Assembly (NCBI RefSeq): GCF_002234675.1
Contig: NC_019868.2
Location: forward strand, 18,942,743-19,006,742
Reading direction: 5' to 3'
Source: Oryzias latipes
Lineage: Eukaryota > Chordata > Actinopteri > Beloniformes > Adrianichthyidae
Length of the DNA: 64,000 bases
Positions 1 to 8,740 of the stretch are shown one piece after another (within the stretch, counting starts at the first letter, position 1; every line of letters starts with the position of its first letter). The notes under the pieces were generated by a model. That model ran no database searches. It was not told the DNA's origin and saw only the letters and a program-made list of their open reading frames with translations. The translations under genes and the position numbers were made by a program.

Positions 1-928
1 ACGCCACATCATCAGCGGCGGTGGATGTGTCATTACTTTTTATTAATAAGTAAACAAAGGATGTCCCTGTCACACGCGCCACTCATTTTTATGGAACTAT
101 TTAAGCACTGGTTGTTGTGTTACCGCAACATTTTGATGTGTTTTTGTTTCCACAGAGTTACCTATAGTCATTAGTTGATGCTTGTGTCTGTCCATTTTCA
201 GAGAATGAAGAGAAATTCAACATATATTCTTATTTTAAGAATAAAAGTGCAGCAGAAGGAGTGAAAGAGATGGAAGGGGAGCAACAGAGGAGTAGTGAGG
301 AGGAGGAGGAAGATGAGACAGAGCAGCATGAATGACAGAAGAGAATGAGGAAGACAAAGATGAGACTCTCAGCATCAGTCAGCATCATTGGTCAGAGAAA
401 CAAGGCAGAACTCAGCATAAGCAGGTGCTCCACCTGTTCCTGGACCAACAGGTGAAGTTAGAATTATGTTACCCTAATAATAAAAATGTTTCATGATTAT
501 TAGTCTGAATAGAAATGTCTACAGATATAATTAATAATTAGGAGGATATTTTTATTATTATTTCAGAACAACAGATTTCATTTTTTGTTCATTATAGATA
601 TCTCTCAGTCAAGAGCCGAACACCCCAAGCAGACACACCAAAGCATTAAATATAAACAAAAATATATATATATATATATCAGTAGTAGTATCTACTAATG
701 GTATCTACTAGTATCTATTAGTTATTATACTAGTAGTATCTACTATAAGTTCATGTTCTACAAAATATCAGTAGGCATTTATCTTTCTGTTGGTTTTCTA
801 AAGGTTGTTTTACTACGTTTGGTAGAATGAATTTTAAAAATATAGCTCATGGTTTTTGTGTGCCACCCCAAGATTTAATGTGGCCCCCCACTGGCCACCC
901 CCATGAAAAATTTCTGGAGGCGCCACTG
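1..928 (+). mobile_element. hAT DNA transposon relic, transposase N-terminus and 3' terminus
   Basis: Near 206-345 a short exon-like stretch begins Met-Lys-Arg-Asn and, after a frame change, continues SYFKNKSAAEG followed by a Glu-rich acidic run. This resembles the N-terminus of Ac-type hAT transposases (MKR...SYFKK). It is broken by the frameshift and by a stop after EQHE. A splice-like AG (about 201) precedes it and a GT follows at about 451. The block at 840-928 ends in GGAGGCGCCACTG, a hAT-type terminus (CAGTGGCG on the other strand). No DDE catalytic core is visible, so this is an internally deleted or decayed copy. The other terminus is probably the inverted piece at 2904-3007. The family assignment rests on motif resemblance only. 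Confidence 0.55.
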
Positions 929-1330
929 TGCCTTAGAGCAATGTCAATCAAACAATCTCAGTTTACCTGATATTTTTAACAATTATTTCTGTTCAGTTGG
1001 GAAAAGTCTCTCTCAAAACATTCATCCACCAGGTGGTGCTAATTACAATGTTTATCTTCAGGGAAATTACCCAAATTCATTCTTTCTAAAACCAACCTGT
1101 AAAACAGAAGTGGTGAATATTATAAACAAGCTAAGATCGTCCTACACAGTTGGTGCTGATAACATAAGTAGTAACATCATCAAAGCTATAGTAAATGAAA
1201 TTGCAGAACCTCTCGCTTACACCATTAATCTTTCATTAACACATGGCAAAGTCCCAAAAATTACTAAAATAGCTCAAATAATACCCATATATAAGTCTGG
1301 GGACAAAAATGATACTAAAAATCACAGAGG
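929..1330 (+). pseudogene. Non-LTR retrotransposon reverse-transcriptase fragment (downstream half)
   Basis: The reading frame from about 931 runs ALEQCQSNNLSLPDIFNNYF, then a typical pre-RT linker, and reaches the RT entry motif IPIYKSGDKND at about 1285-1320, normally followed by NYRPISLL. The frame ends abruptly after KNHR (about 1327) and unrelated sequence follows, so the palm domain with its YADD motif is missing. The first codons (ALE) duplicate the last codons of the minus-strand fragment at 3008-3240. This shows that the two are halves of one ORF separated by a hAT insertion. It is not a host gene. Confidence 0.75.
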
Positions 1331-1356
1331 AGGTATCGCGGAGGTATTGCAGGGGG

Positions 1357-2903
1357 GGCGCGGTGGAGTTTTTTTTTTTTCATACTTTATTGACAAACAA
1401 CATAATACAATAACAATGTGAATGTCTCAGGGGGAATTGAAATGTGTACATATTGCAGAAAAATATAGGAAATAAAACAAAAACTATATACATATACATA
1501 TACAACATAAGAGAAAAAAGAATAATTCCTTCAAAAATCTTTGGGGTTTAATAAATTTTAAATCTTTCAAAAATTAAATTAGTTGGATTGCTTTTTTGTT
1601 TTGCAGATGTTTGATAATGGTACAGTACTGATTGATTTCACTCAGAAACTGCTGGAATTTAGGTTTGGAGTTTGACCGTTTGGCTTTATGGATATGGAAT
1701 TTTGCCAATAATAAAAACAATTGTGTAATGAAGATACAATCTTTGTCTACTTTGACATTAAGGTAACCCAGAATAATGTCTTTATCTAAAAATGTAACAG
1801 TTAGTTTAGTTATATTTCCAATATAGTTTCCCACTTCAATCCAAAACATATTAGTATGTCTGCAGTCCACAAACAGATTATAAATAGTTTCCTCCTGAGT
1901 TCCACAGAATGAACAAAACAGGTCCATGTCCACAACAAATCTACTCAAAGTTTTGGTAGGATATATACAATGCAATATTTTGAAGGACACCTCTTTTATT
2001 TTGTTATTTAGACAGTATTTATTACTAATAGTCCAAGCATAAGCCCATTTTATGTCCACAAATTTGGATTCCCAGTAAAACCTCCCAGCAGGTAAGGTTG
2101 TGGTCTGTAAAAGATTTCTTATTTGTTTATTGGAAACTGAATTAACACACATATCCACATTGTCCAAAAAAATTGTCTGGGTTCTTAATTGACTTATGTT
2201 ATAAATCCCTTTAAACAGTTGAAGTAGACTGGTTGGAATGGCATCTAACACTATTGCATATTCTCTGGGTGGAACAGGAATACCGAATTTTAAAAGAAAT
2301 TCTTCATTCGTCAGAAGATGTCCATGAGAATTGAAAAGTTGTCTGATTAAAACAATATCATTATCATACCATCTAGGAAAAAAAGTGATTTATTCTAGTA
2401 TTGTACATTACTGTTATTCCAAATAAAACAAGTTGTTGGAGAAAAATTATGTTTATAAAGGAGTTTCCAGGCCAGCAGGGCTTCATTGTAAAAGTTTGAA
2501 AGTTTTGTGGGTAATTTTTCATTTTTACAATTACATTTTAGCAAGAATTGAATGCCTCCCATTGTGTCAAATATATATTTGGGAAATGCATTCCAGATAT
2601 TGTCTTCCCCTTTCAATAAATTACTTAACCACTTTATTTTAAAAGAGTTGTTTAAAGTTTCAAAGGTTAATACATCCATGCCCCAATGTTTTCTGCTGTT
2701 ACACAAATATTTTTCCTTAAGTAATGACATTTTTTCCTCCAAAATCAAATAATGTTTTGTTTAATAGGTTACAGATGTGTTTTGGCATTTCTAAAGACAG
2801 AGACACATAGACAGATCTAGAGATTCCTTCAGCTTCAGATAACAGAATTCTACCGTTCAGAGAGAGATTTCTCATTAACCACATGTTATAAGGCGCAGTG
2901 GAG
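1357..2903 (-). mobile_element. 5'-truncated Tx1-type L1 retrotransposon (ORF2 C-terminus)
   Basis: On the minus strand three ORF pieces in consecutive order (2891-2717, 2748-2395, 2251-1574) match the fish Tx1/L1 ORF2 C-terminal part. They run from NMWLMRNLSLNGRILLSEAEG, through a conserved stretch with IKWLSNLLKGEDNIWN, to a C-terminal Cys/His module with CSFCGTQEETIYNLFVDC. Frameshifts separate the pieces. The 3' end is a poly(A) tail, seen as T14 just after 1367. A 12-bp flanking sequence, GGCGC(G/A)GTGGAG, lies at 1357-1368 and 2892-2903 with one mismatch, as expected for a target-site duplication. The insertion is therefore a classic truncated target-primed copy, and it sits inside hAT-derived sequence. 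Confidence 0.8.
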
Positions 2904-3007
2904 TTTAGAAACAAAGGATTTGTATGTTTGTGTCAGTGTGGGGGGGGCTCGAAAATATTCTAATCTTTAGAAAGGGGGGCCCTGCAGAAAAAGTTTGGGA
3001 ACCACTG
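2904..3007 (-). mobile_element. hAT transposon terminus, inverted
   Basis: Read on the minus strand, this block starts CAGTGGTTCCCAAACTTTTT, a well-known type of hAT terminal inverted repeat, and is followed by a C-rich subterminal stretch. Immediately outside it lies CCTTAGAG (3015-3008). The same 8-mer follows the other hAT terminus at 931-938 on the plus strand. It is interpreted as the 5' end of the hAT whose 3' end is at 928. The two termini now point away from their original arrangement because of an inversion. Confidence 0.6.
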
Positions 3008-3240
3008 CTCTAAGGCATCAGGGATGACTGTAGTTTTTGTTCTGCGGCTGAGAATGTCATTTAACACCCTCCAAGACTTTTTTTTTTTTTCGATCTCCAG
3101 ATGCAACCTTCAGTTGTGTAGTAAAATGATTTTGTTTGCAATAAGTAAAAATTTAAGAAACATAAAGATTACCATAGTCATTAAAGTAAACTCAAGTCAA
3201 ATTTCTCTCTCCCGAGGAGTGCAATTCATTCAATACCCTT
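3008..3240 (-). pseudogene. Non-LTR retrotransposon ORF fragment (upstream half)
   Basis: The minus-strand frame ending at 3008 reads KSWRVLNDILSRRTKTT then VIPDALE. This is the linker between endonuclease and reverse transcriptase in CR1/L2/RTE-like elements (compare TWKVLNEIL...). Upstream the frame decays after an A13 run at about 3079-3067. The frame continues without loss in the plus-strand fragment starting at 931 (ALEQCQSNN), because the ALE codons are part of a 10-bp duplication. This half is 5' truncated and non-functional. Confidence 0.7.
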
Positions 3241-3316
3241 AACAAACATTAGTCATTCATTACTGCGACGTTTACTCACCAGATTATTATTGAGGTTGGA
3301 ATAGAAGAACAGTACC

Positions 3317-3571
3317 TCATTTGTGGGCAATTTTTAGAAATAGTTCAGCCTCTTTCGAGTCTCTGAAAGTCTTTTCAGGTCCGTTGATTGTGAAGGACAG
3401 TGTTGCTGGATAAGCCATCTGGAAGCGTATATTCCTCTCGATGAGGTGCGCGCACACGGAGTTGAACGCTCTTCTGGCGATACGAACGCTTTGTGGAATG
3501 TCGGGAACGATCTGCAGGTATGAATCCTCATACACTATTTTCCCCCGTCGTTTTGCCTCTGTCAGAAACAA
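3317..3571 (-). pseudogene. L1 ORF1-like C-terminal domain fragment
   Basis: An 84-codon open frame resembles the C-terminal domain of L1 ORF1 RNA-binding proteins. It has an RRGKIVYEDSYLQIVPDIP strand, then a helix with RRAFNSV, an FQMAYPATLSF strand (compare the family's mainly [FY]PA.L pattern) and a final SKEAELFL (compare S.EEAE.FL). No coiled coil or RRM precedes it. It lies on the same strand as the L1 ORF2 piece at 1369-2891 but is separated from it by other elements, so it may come from a different copy. The basis is motif similarity recalled from the family. Confidence 0.6.
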
Positions 3572-4114
3572 TTATTTCATTTAAGGGAACCTGAACGAAT
3601 GACACTTTGTTCATACATATAGCACTTTACAACTCCTTGAAGGTGCGAAAAGGGCTTTGCGATAAAATAAAGAGAAAATACATTGATTCTGTAGACAAGG
3701 CCTGAGGTCACCATCACGCCCCTCCTTAAAAAAAAAAAAACAGATCTAGCAAACACATTTAAGTAAAATCCACATCTACTTTAAGATAATGCAAAAGTTA
3801 TATAAAAGTTTCAGCAGTTTCAATAAAAGTGTTCAGCGTAAACATAAACAAGATTATAAGCTAAATGGTAATAAAATGATTATCGGCCTTCAACACACAC
3901 ACATACATTCATACATACATACATACATAAAATGCTGGTCTATCCCTCCTGCACCTCTCCCGATCTGTATTTTTATTTATTTTTTAAATGTATTTTGGAC
4001 TTAAACACTGTCCACATAACCTAACCTGACAGAATCAAATTTAAAAGGATTTATGCTAAAGGAACAAGCAAAAACGGGAATAGAAAAGCATGAAACCTAA
4101 AAAAACGTTAACCT
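3572..4114. other. Gene-free AT-rich stretch with a short CATA microsatellite
   Basis: No coding frame with recognisable content is present. A short (CATA)n tract lies near 3906-3930 and an A-run near 3728. The wording around 3622-3690 (GCACTTTACAA... AGGGCTTTGCGATAAAATAAAGA) resembles decayed 3' tails of fish LINE elements, but it is too degraded to call. Confidence 0.4.
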
Positions 4115-4401
4115 TAATGTTTACACAGCCCTTAGGTGGATGGTTTCAAGGTGGGTTCCTAACAACAAATCAACGAACCAGCACATTTTGTCAGTGATCA
4201 ACTCGACAAGAAAAACTTAATTCCTCAGAGATTTTATCTGACAGGACCTAAAAGGGATAAAAGAAACTTCAACATCAGTCACCAGGTAATGTTTACACAG
4301 CCCTTAGGTGGATACCTTCCGTTTCAAGGTGGGTTCCTAACAACAAATCAACGAACCAACACATTTTGTCACTGATCAACTCCACATCAGTCACCAGGTA
4401 A
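4115..4401. repeat. Imperfect tandem duplication, about 172 bp period
   Basis: The stretch beginning TAATGTTTACACAGCCCTTA at 4115-4206 recurs at 4287-4384 with a small insertion (ACCTTCCG) and a few substitutions. A second shared phrase, CATCAGTCACCAGGTAA, occurs at about 4273-4289 and 4384-4400. The copies are diverged, so the duplication is not very recent. Neither copy has a coding frame. The remainder up to about 5090 is AT-rich sequence in which I see nothing else. Confidence 0.8.
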
Positions 4402-5175
4402 GTTTGGAGGATGTTGGGGCTTTATTTTTACATTATCCAGCAGTTCTGTGCAGCTGCGCAATTAACTCACGTTATCGTTTTGTTTCATTGTTTTGGTAAC
4501 ACATATTTAGTGCGTTCTGCATTTTTCGGTTTATTACAGCATAAAAACTGCTGTTTATCTGTTATAGACAGTCAGGTAGTCTGAGTTTTACAACGAGTGT
4601 GTCAGGAAATAAAGGTTCTCATCTATAAATGACAAACAAAATAAATGTACTAATTTTAAAATTATGAACATACAAAATAATACAAAAAGAAGTGTATTAA
4701 AGGCTTATATTTCCACTTATTCTCAAATTAGTGTTCACATTTTATTATTTATAAATAGGTACATTTATTTCTCATTTATATTTTGCAGTTTTAGTTTACA
4801 TAATGATGATGTTTTGCACAGTTCCATCTCAGCCGACAGTTTCTTCTGCTCTCAAAAAGTATTAAAAAGTGTTGGAGTAATAAAAAAAAACAGTGTCTGC
4901 ATAATGAAATATGACCTTATGCAAATATACAATCAAACAATAAATCTCTCATAAATATATAAAAAGATCATGAAATTGTGAAAAACCTGCACACAGATTT
5001 TAAACGAGCCAATATATTATTATTCTGCTATAGATATTTTATTGGCTTTATCATTGATTATTGTACAATAATAATTCTTGTTTTTTATCTGCAGAAGAAA
5101 CTTCTGTCACCACATCTACTGTTGAAAGGGAAACATTTGACTGTTTTTCTTTTAACTGTTTGCTTTTATTGTAGC

Positions 5176-5345
5176 TCTGTATCTTATGTTCCAGAGGCTC
5201 CAAGAGAGGCGTGTATGGAAGAGGAACAGACTGGATCCAAAATTCGCCCAAACTTAAATCCAGTTGATCCAGCTGAATGACCAACCACACTCTCTGATCC
5301 AGTAAGAATGGATTTGGTGCAAAGAGGTCCTTTTCAGACCGATAA
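5176..5345 (+). pseudogene. hAT transposase (TTF/ZMYM-type) N-terminal exon relic
   Basis: After an AG preceded by pyrimidines (TTTTATTGTAG) the frame reads through a short acidic linker into NLNPVDPAE, a stop codon, then PTTLSDPVRMDLVQRGPFQ and FPN. The combination DPA.WP..LSD..R..LV.RGP.Q...FP is characteristic of the TTF-type zinc-finger region of hAT transposases and of domesticated ZMYM1-like genes. The stop (TGA at 5278-5280) sits exactly where Trp is expected, a one-base TGG to TGA change. Downstream homology fades at about 5350. The exon is dead and is distinct from the hAT at the window start. Confidence 0.65.
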
Positions 5346-5602
5346 AGACTTTCCAAACAGGTTGGCAGTGGATTTTGTTGTGGAGAATGCTGTCACCTTG
5401 TGGATGAAATGTGCAAAAGCTGCAGGGTTGTTTTTTACACAATCACTTACAGCCACTCAAGAGATTGAATTATTTGAATTATCGGTTTTCTTTCGTCTTA
5501 ATCACAAATGTAACTTTACCAAAAAGGTTGTATTTCTTTTCTGTTTTGGGCGAATAAATTGGCTCGTCCGCACTTACATTTAAGCTCAACTCTTGAGATT
5601 TT

Positions 5603-6245
5603 TCAAAGGTCAAATGTAGAGAAAGTCTTATTTATGAACAAATCTGCTACTAAGTGGATCCCTTTAGAGCCCCATTGTTTAAATGTATCATGTGATAGTA
5701 ATTTATAAGCTTGATTGTTGGTCAACGGCATTTGTACTGAACAAAAATTCCATTTAAAATGTTTTCTTATATGGGACCAAATTTTTAGGGACTGAGATAC
5801 AACTGGGTTCTGGCATTTAAATTTAGAAAGATCTGATGTACAATATAGCAGTGACTTTGCTGTGTTTGGGAAGAAAGCTCGATTTTCCAACCGTTCCCAG
5901 TCAGGTCTGGTTTTTCCGTCCCAGAAGGACATACATCAAATATTACATGACCAATAATACAGACTAAACCTAGGCAGTCCTAATCCTCCCAGGAATTTTG
6001 GTCTTTGCAAAAAAACTTTTTTAATTCTGGGTGTTTTTTTATTCCAAATAAATGATGAGACAAGAGAATCGATTTTTTTTTAAAAAACTTTTAATGAATT
6101 ATAATAGGGATGCATTGGAAAAGGAATAAATATTTTGGCAATACGTTCATTCTAACTATATTTACACGACCAGCTAATGAGATGGGTACATTACCTAGAC
6201 GCTTAAATTGTTTGTCTGTTTGTTGGTAAAGATTCAGAAAATTTT
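5603..6245 (-). mobile_element. Second Tx1-type L1 ORF2 fragment
   Basis: Read 3' to 5' on the plus strand, the translated pieces in order are LAGRVNIVRMNVLPKYLFLFQ, SSFIWNKKTPRIKKVFLQRP, LGGLGLPRFSLYYWSCNI and then a 109-codon piece including KSLLYCTSDLSKFKCQNP and FKQWGSKGIHLVADL. These correspond to the post-RT region of fish Tx1-like L1 ORF2 (LIGRINA.KMN.LPK..., SSFIWN.K.PRI, LGGL.LP.F). Several frameshifts and a stop after SCNI make it non-functional. It covers the region just N-terminal to that retained in the copy at 1369-2891, so it is an independent insertion or a displaced part. Confidence 0.75.
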
Positions 6246-6486
6246 GTTTAAAAAGTCCAGATATATCTTTGTTATGTTATGTCACAGAGTTTAGTATTAA
6301 AAACCTCCATAGATTTAAATCTGTGTGGGTTCTGAGGTGTCTGACATGACATGGCACAATGATAGAATAGCTAATTCTGATCCTTGAGTTAAAATGTATG
6401 TGTTTATGGTAAAGGAGCAACCATAAACTTGGGAACTTTTGATTTGCTCCTCAACCTTATTAGGAAGTCAGACTCCAGACAGAGGA

Positions 6487-6498
6487 TTTAAATAAAGG
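6487..6498 (+). promoter_or_regulatory. TATA-like box of the unrecognised two-exon gene
   Basis: TTTAAATAAAGG lies about 52 bases before the first in-frame ATG at 6550. That spacing gives a 5' leader of roughly 20-30 bases if transcription starts 25-30 bases downstream of the box. Assignment is by position and composition only. Confidence 0.4.
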
Positions 6499-6549
6499 CC
6501 TCCCCATTCTACTTCAGGCTTTCCCCAGGACAACAGATTGGAGCACAAG

Positions 6550-7152
6550 ATGGAAGATCTTACCATTATTCACGAAAGAAATTTAGACGGGACAACTTTT
6601 ACCCCTTCATTTTTTTCTGCAGATCTTAAGGACCTCCAAGGTTTTGGTTCACCTGAACCTGGCTCAGGGAAGAGGTGTTTTTGCCTCTGTGGAGGACAAT
6701 ACCTGTGCTGTGAAGGCATCAATAGAAACCTAACCAGTTTCCAAGATGAAAAGATGATAGAAGATGTCACATCTTCAACTGAAGGCACTCCAACAGCAGA
6801 CAAACCTGCGAAGATTGACAAAGGCGTGCAGACAGAAAGTGAGGAAAAATTCACTTTGAAGACAAAAAACCAGAGACCACTTTCAATAAACCATAACATG
6901 CAACCCAACCAGGTAATGTATTGTTTTTTTTTTTACTTTTCAAGCAATTTTGATTCATTATTCTTTAATGAATAATTAATGCAATTACACATGAAATTTC
7001 CCTAACATCTTTTACAGATGGAAATCTATGGGGAACATGCGATACCTTACAGTCATGTTGGAGTCATTTATATCGGCAGTTCTTCTGATGAGGACGACGA
7101 TGACATGAAGGAAGATGGCGCTGATGTGGACCGGACCTCCCCCCCAGAATGA
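6550..7152 (+). CDS. Unrecognised two-exon gene, 165-residue acidic protein
   Basis: Exon 1 is 6550-6912 (121 codons) and exon 2 is 7018-7152 (44 codons plus TGA). The 105-base intron has GT/AG ends and is phase 0. The first ATG of the open frame is at 6550; the frame is open for four codons upstream, but only with TTG. A Cys-rich patch lies at residues 43-54 (CFCLCGGQYLCC). It is followed by a polar Ser/Thr/Lys region containing KIDKGVQTESEEK, and by a strongly acidic tail with SSSDEDDDD near residue 143. There is no signal peptide or membrane segment, so a cytoplasmic or nuclear protein is likely. A TATA-like box and an AATAAA frame the gene. I do not recognise the family. The clean splice, maintained frame and gene-like ends amid dead transposons argue for a real, possibly lineage-restricted gene. 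The alternative is a transposon-derived ORF. Confidence 0.55.
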
Positions 7153-7589
7153 CATGTTATTTTCGTTACTTTTCAAGCCACATATAAGCTCTTTATAAAA
7201 GTAATAGCAATCATTAATTGTAATCAATATATATGTAACCAACGTAGTTCGACACGTGTGCATCGCATAAGAAAATGTAGAAAAATATTATATCATCATC
7301 TTTGAGTTGTCTTTACATTTTAAGAAAAGTTTTAATCTCTATTTTTGATATATCTGGTAAGTGGCTCCTTATATCACTTAGCTAAATGTGACACGAGTGT
7401 ACTTCATAGATATTCTTCAAGGTAAAATGTCTATATTTGTGAGTAATTACACTATCAAGAACTATTGCTTCTGAAATTTGTTTGATGTATCTGTGGTACT
7501 TGGAGTCGTACATTCGTTTTTAATTTGATTTAATCTGACACTGCATATTTTCAAGAAATGTATCCTTGATTATGATTATACTGTATTAC

Positions 7590-7595
7590 AATAAA
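7590..7595 (+). terminator. Poly(A) signal of the two-exon gene
   Basis: AATAAA occurs 438 bases after the TGA at 7150-7152 in an AT-rich 3' UTR-like stretch. It is the first canonical signal downstream on this strand. Confidence 0.5.
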
Positions 7596-7610
7596 AAATC
7601 TGTGACCTAG

Positions 7611-8740
7611 ATCGGTTTGAGTTCACCTGGGTTTTTTGTGTGTTCGGACTCATTGTCTGCATCCTGTTATTATTTAATAGCGTTCACAATTTTACATTCT
7701 TTTAAGAATCTGAACGAAAGAATGTTACCTAAAAGATCATTTTATATTAAAATCCATAAAATCATTCTTGCTGCATCAGATGCAAATTCTATTAAAGATG
7801 GTAATTCCTGTTGGTTTTTTTTTTTCTCTTCAATAAAATTTAGAACACTGATTACGCAAATGACAGTGTTTAGTAAAAGCAACAAGCCCACATATGACCG
7901 GGAAAACTCACCGTTTTGTAACAAAGCCATGTAAACACGTGAAGCTTGTAAACATTAAATCTCAAGGTTACAAAAGTCCTGAAAATCTGTGTCCGAATTC
8001 CCTCCCTAATCGATAACTATAACGGCATACAGTGCTGCACAATTTAGTGTTTATAGTTTTTAAAAGCAATTAAATGCGTGCGTGGTAGACCGGATAGCTT
8101 CTGATTTCCGGTTCCTGCAGCTTGACAAGAAAAACAGAATGGTGCAATACTGCCACCACCTGGTGTGGAGGTATTGCACCAACTGCTCCTGTCTTAAAAC
8201 TGATTTTCCAAAAAGCGAGCTGAGACACAACTTTTTATTTTTTGAAAGCAAAAACAAACAACAAAAAAAGAAAGCAATAAATAAATAAAAGGTATTTAAT
8301 AATAATCTAAAGTCTTACAGTTGCAACAGGTTTTTTTTTTTAAAAAAAGAAAGACATAAAACATAATCAAAAGTCCCAGCTAAAAAGAAAAAGTCGCTGT
8401 AAAGTTTACTTACCTTGACTCATGCCTTGCTGGAGTGAAAAATGGTTGAAAGAAAAAAAAAACAACAAGGAAAAAAACATATCAACTCCATTGTTTTATT
8501 GAGTTTCACAGGCAAGTCAAGTAACACAAGCAACAGTGAAAAGACAAAAGCATTTTTTTTTACAAAAGAAACAACAATATTTCACACACTCAAAGCGTCA
8601 CAGGAACAGGCTGGACTGCGAATAGTAGTCGCAAACTCCACAGCGCGAGGGGTATGAAAATAAATTTTAAAAAAAATTGATACCCCCCCCCCCCCTCCCT
8701 CTCCACCCCCTGGTGGTCTTGGGGTGTAAGGAAAATGAAG
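7611..8740. other. Gene-free stretch between the two-exon gene and the minisatellite
   Basis: No convincing coding frame is present. It holds several A-runs, an inverted repeat at 8141-8180 and a C13 run at about 8684. A short stretch at 8700-8722 (CCACCCCCTGGTGGTCTTGGGGTG) forms a rough palindrome abutting the minisatellite. Confidence 0.5.
8141..8180. repeat. 40-bp near-palindrome
   Basis: GGTGCAATAC at 8141-8150 and its exact reverse complement at 8171-8180 enclose a further partly complementary core (TGCCACCACC / TGGTGTGGAG). The arrangement could form a hairpin or mark the fold-back of a small DNA element. No target-site duplication is evident. Confidence 0.75.
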
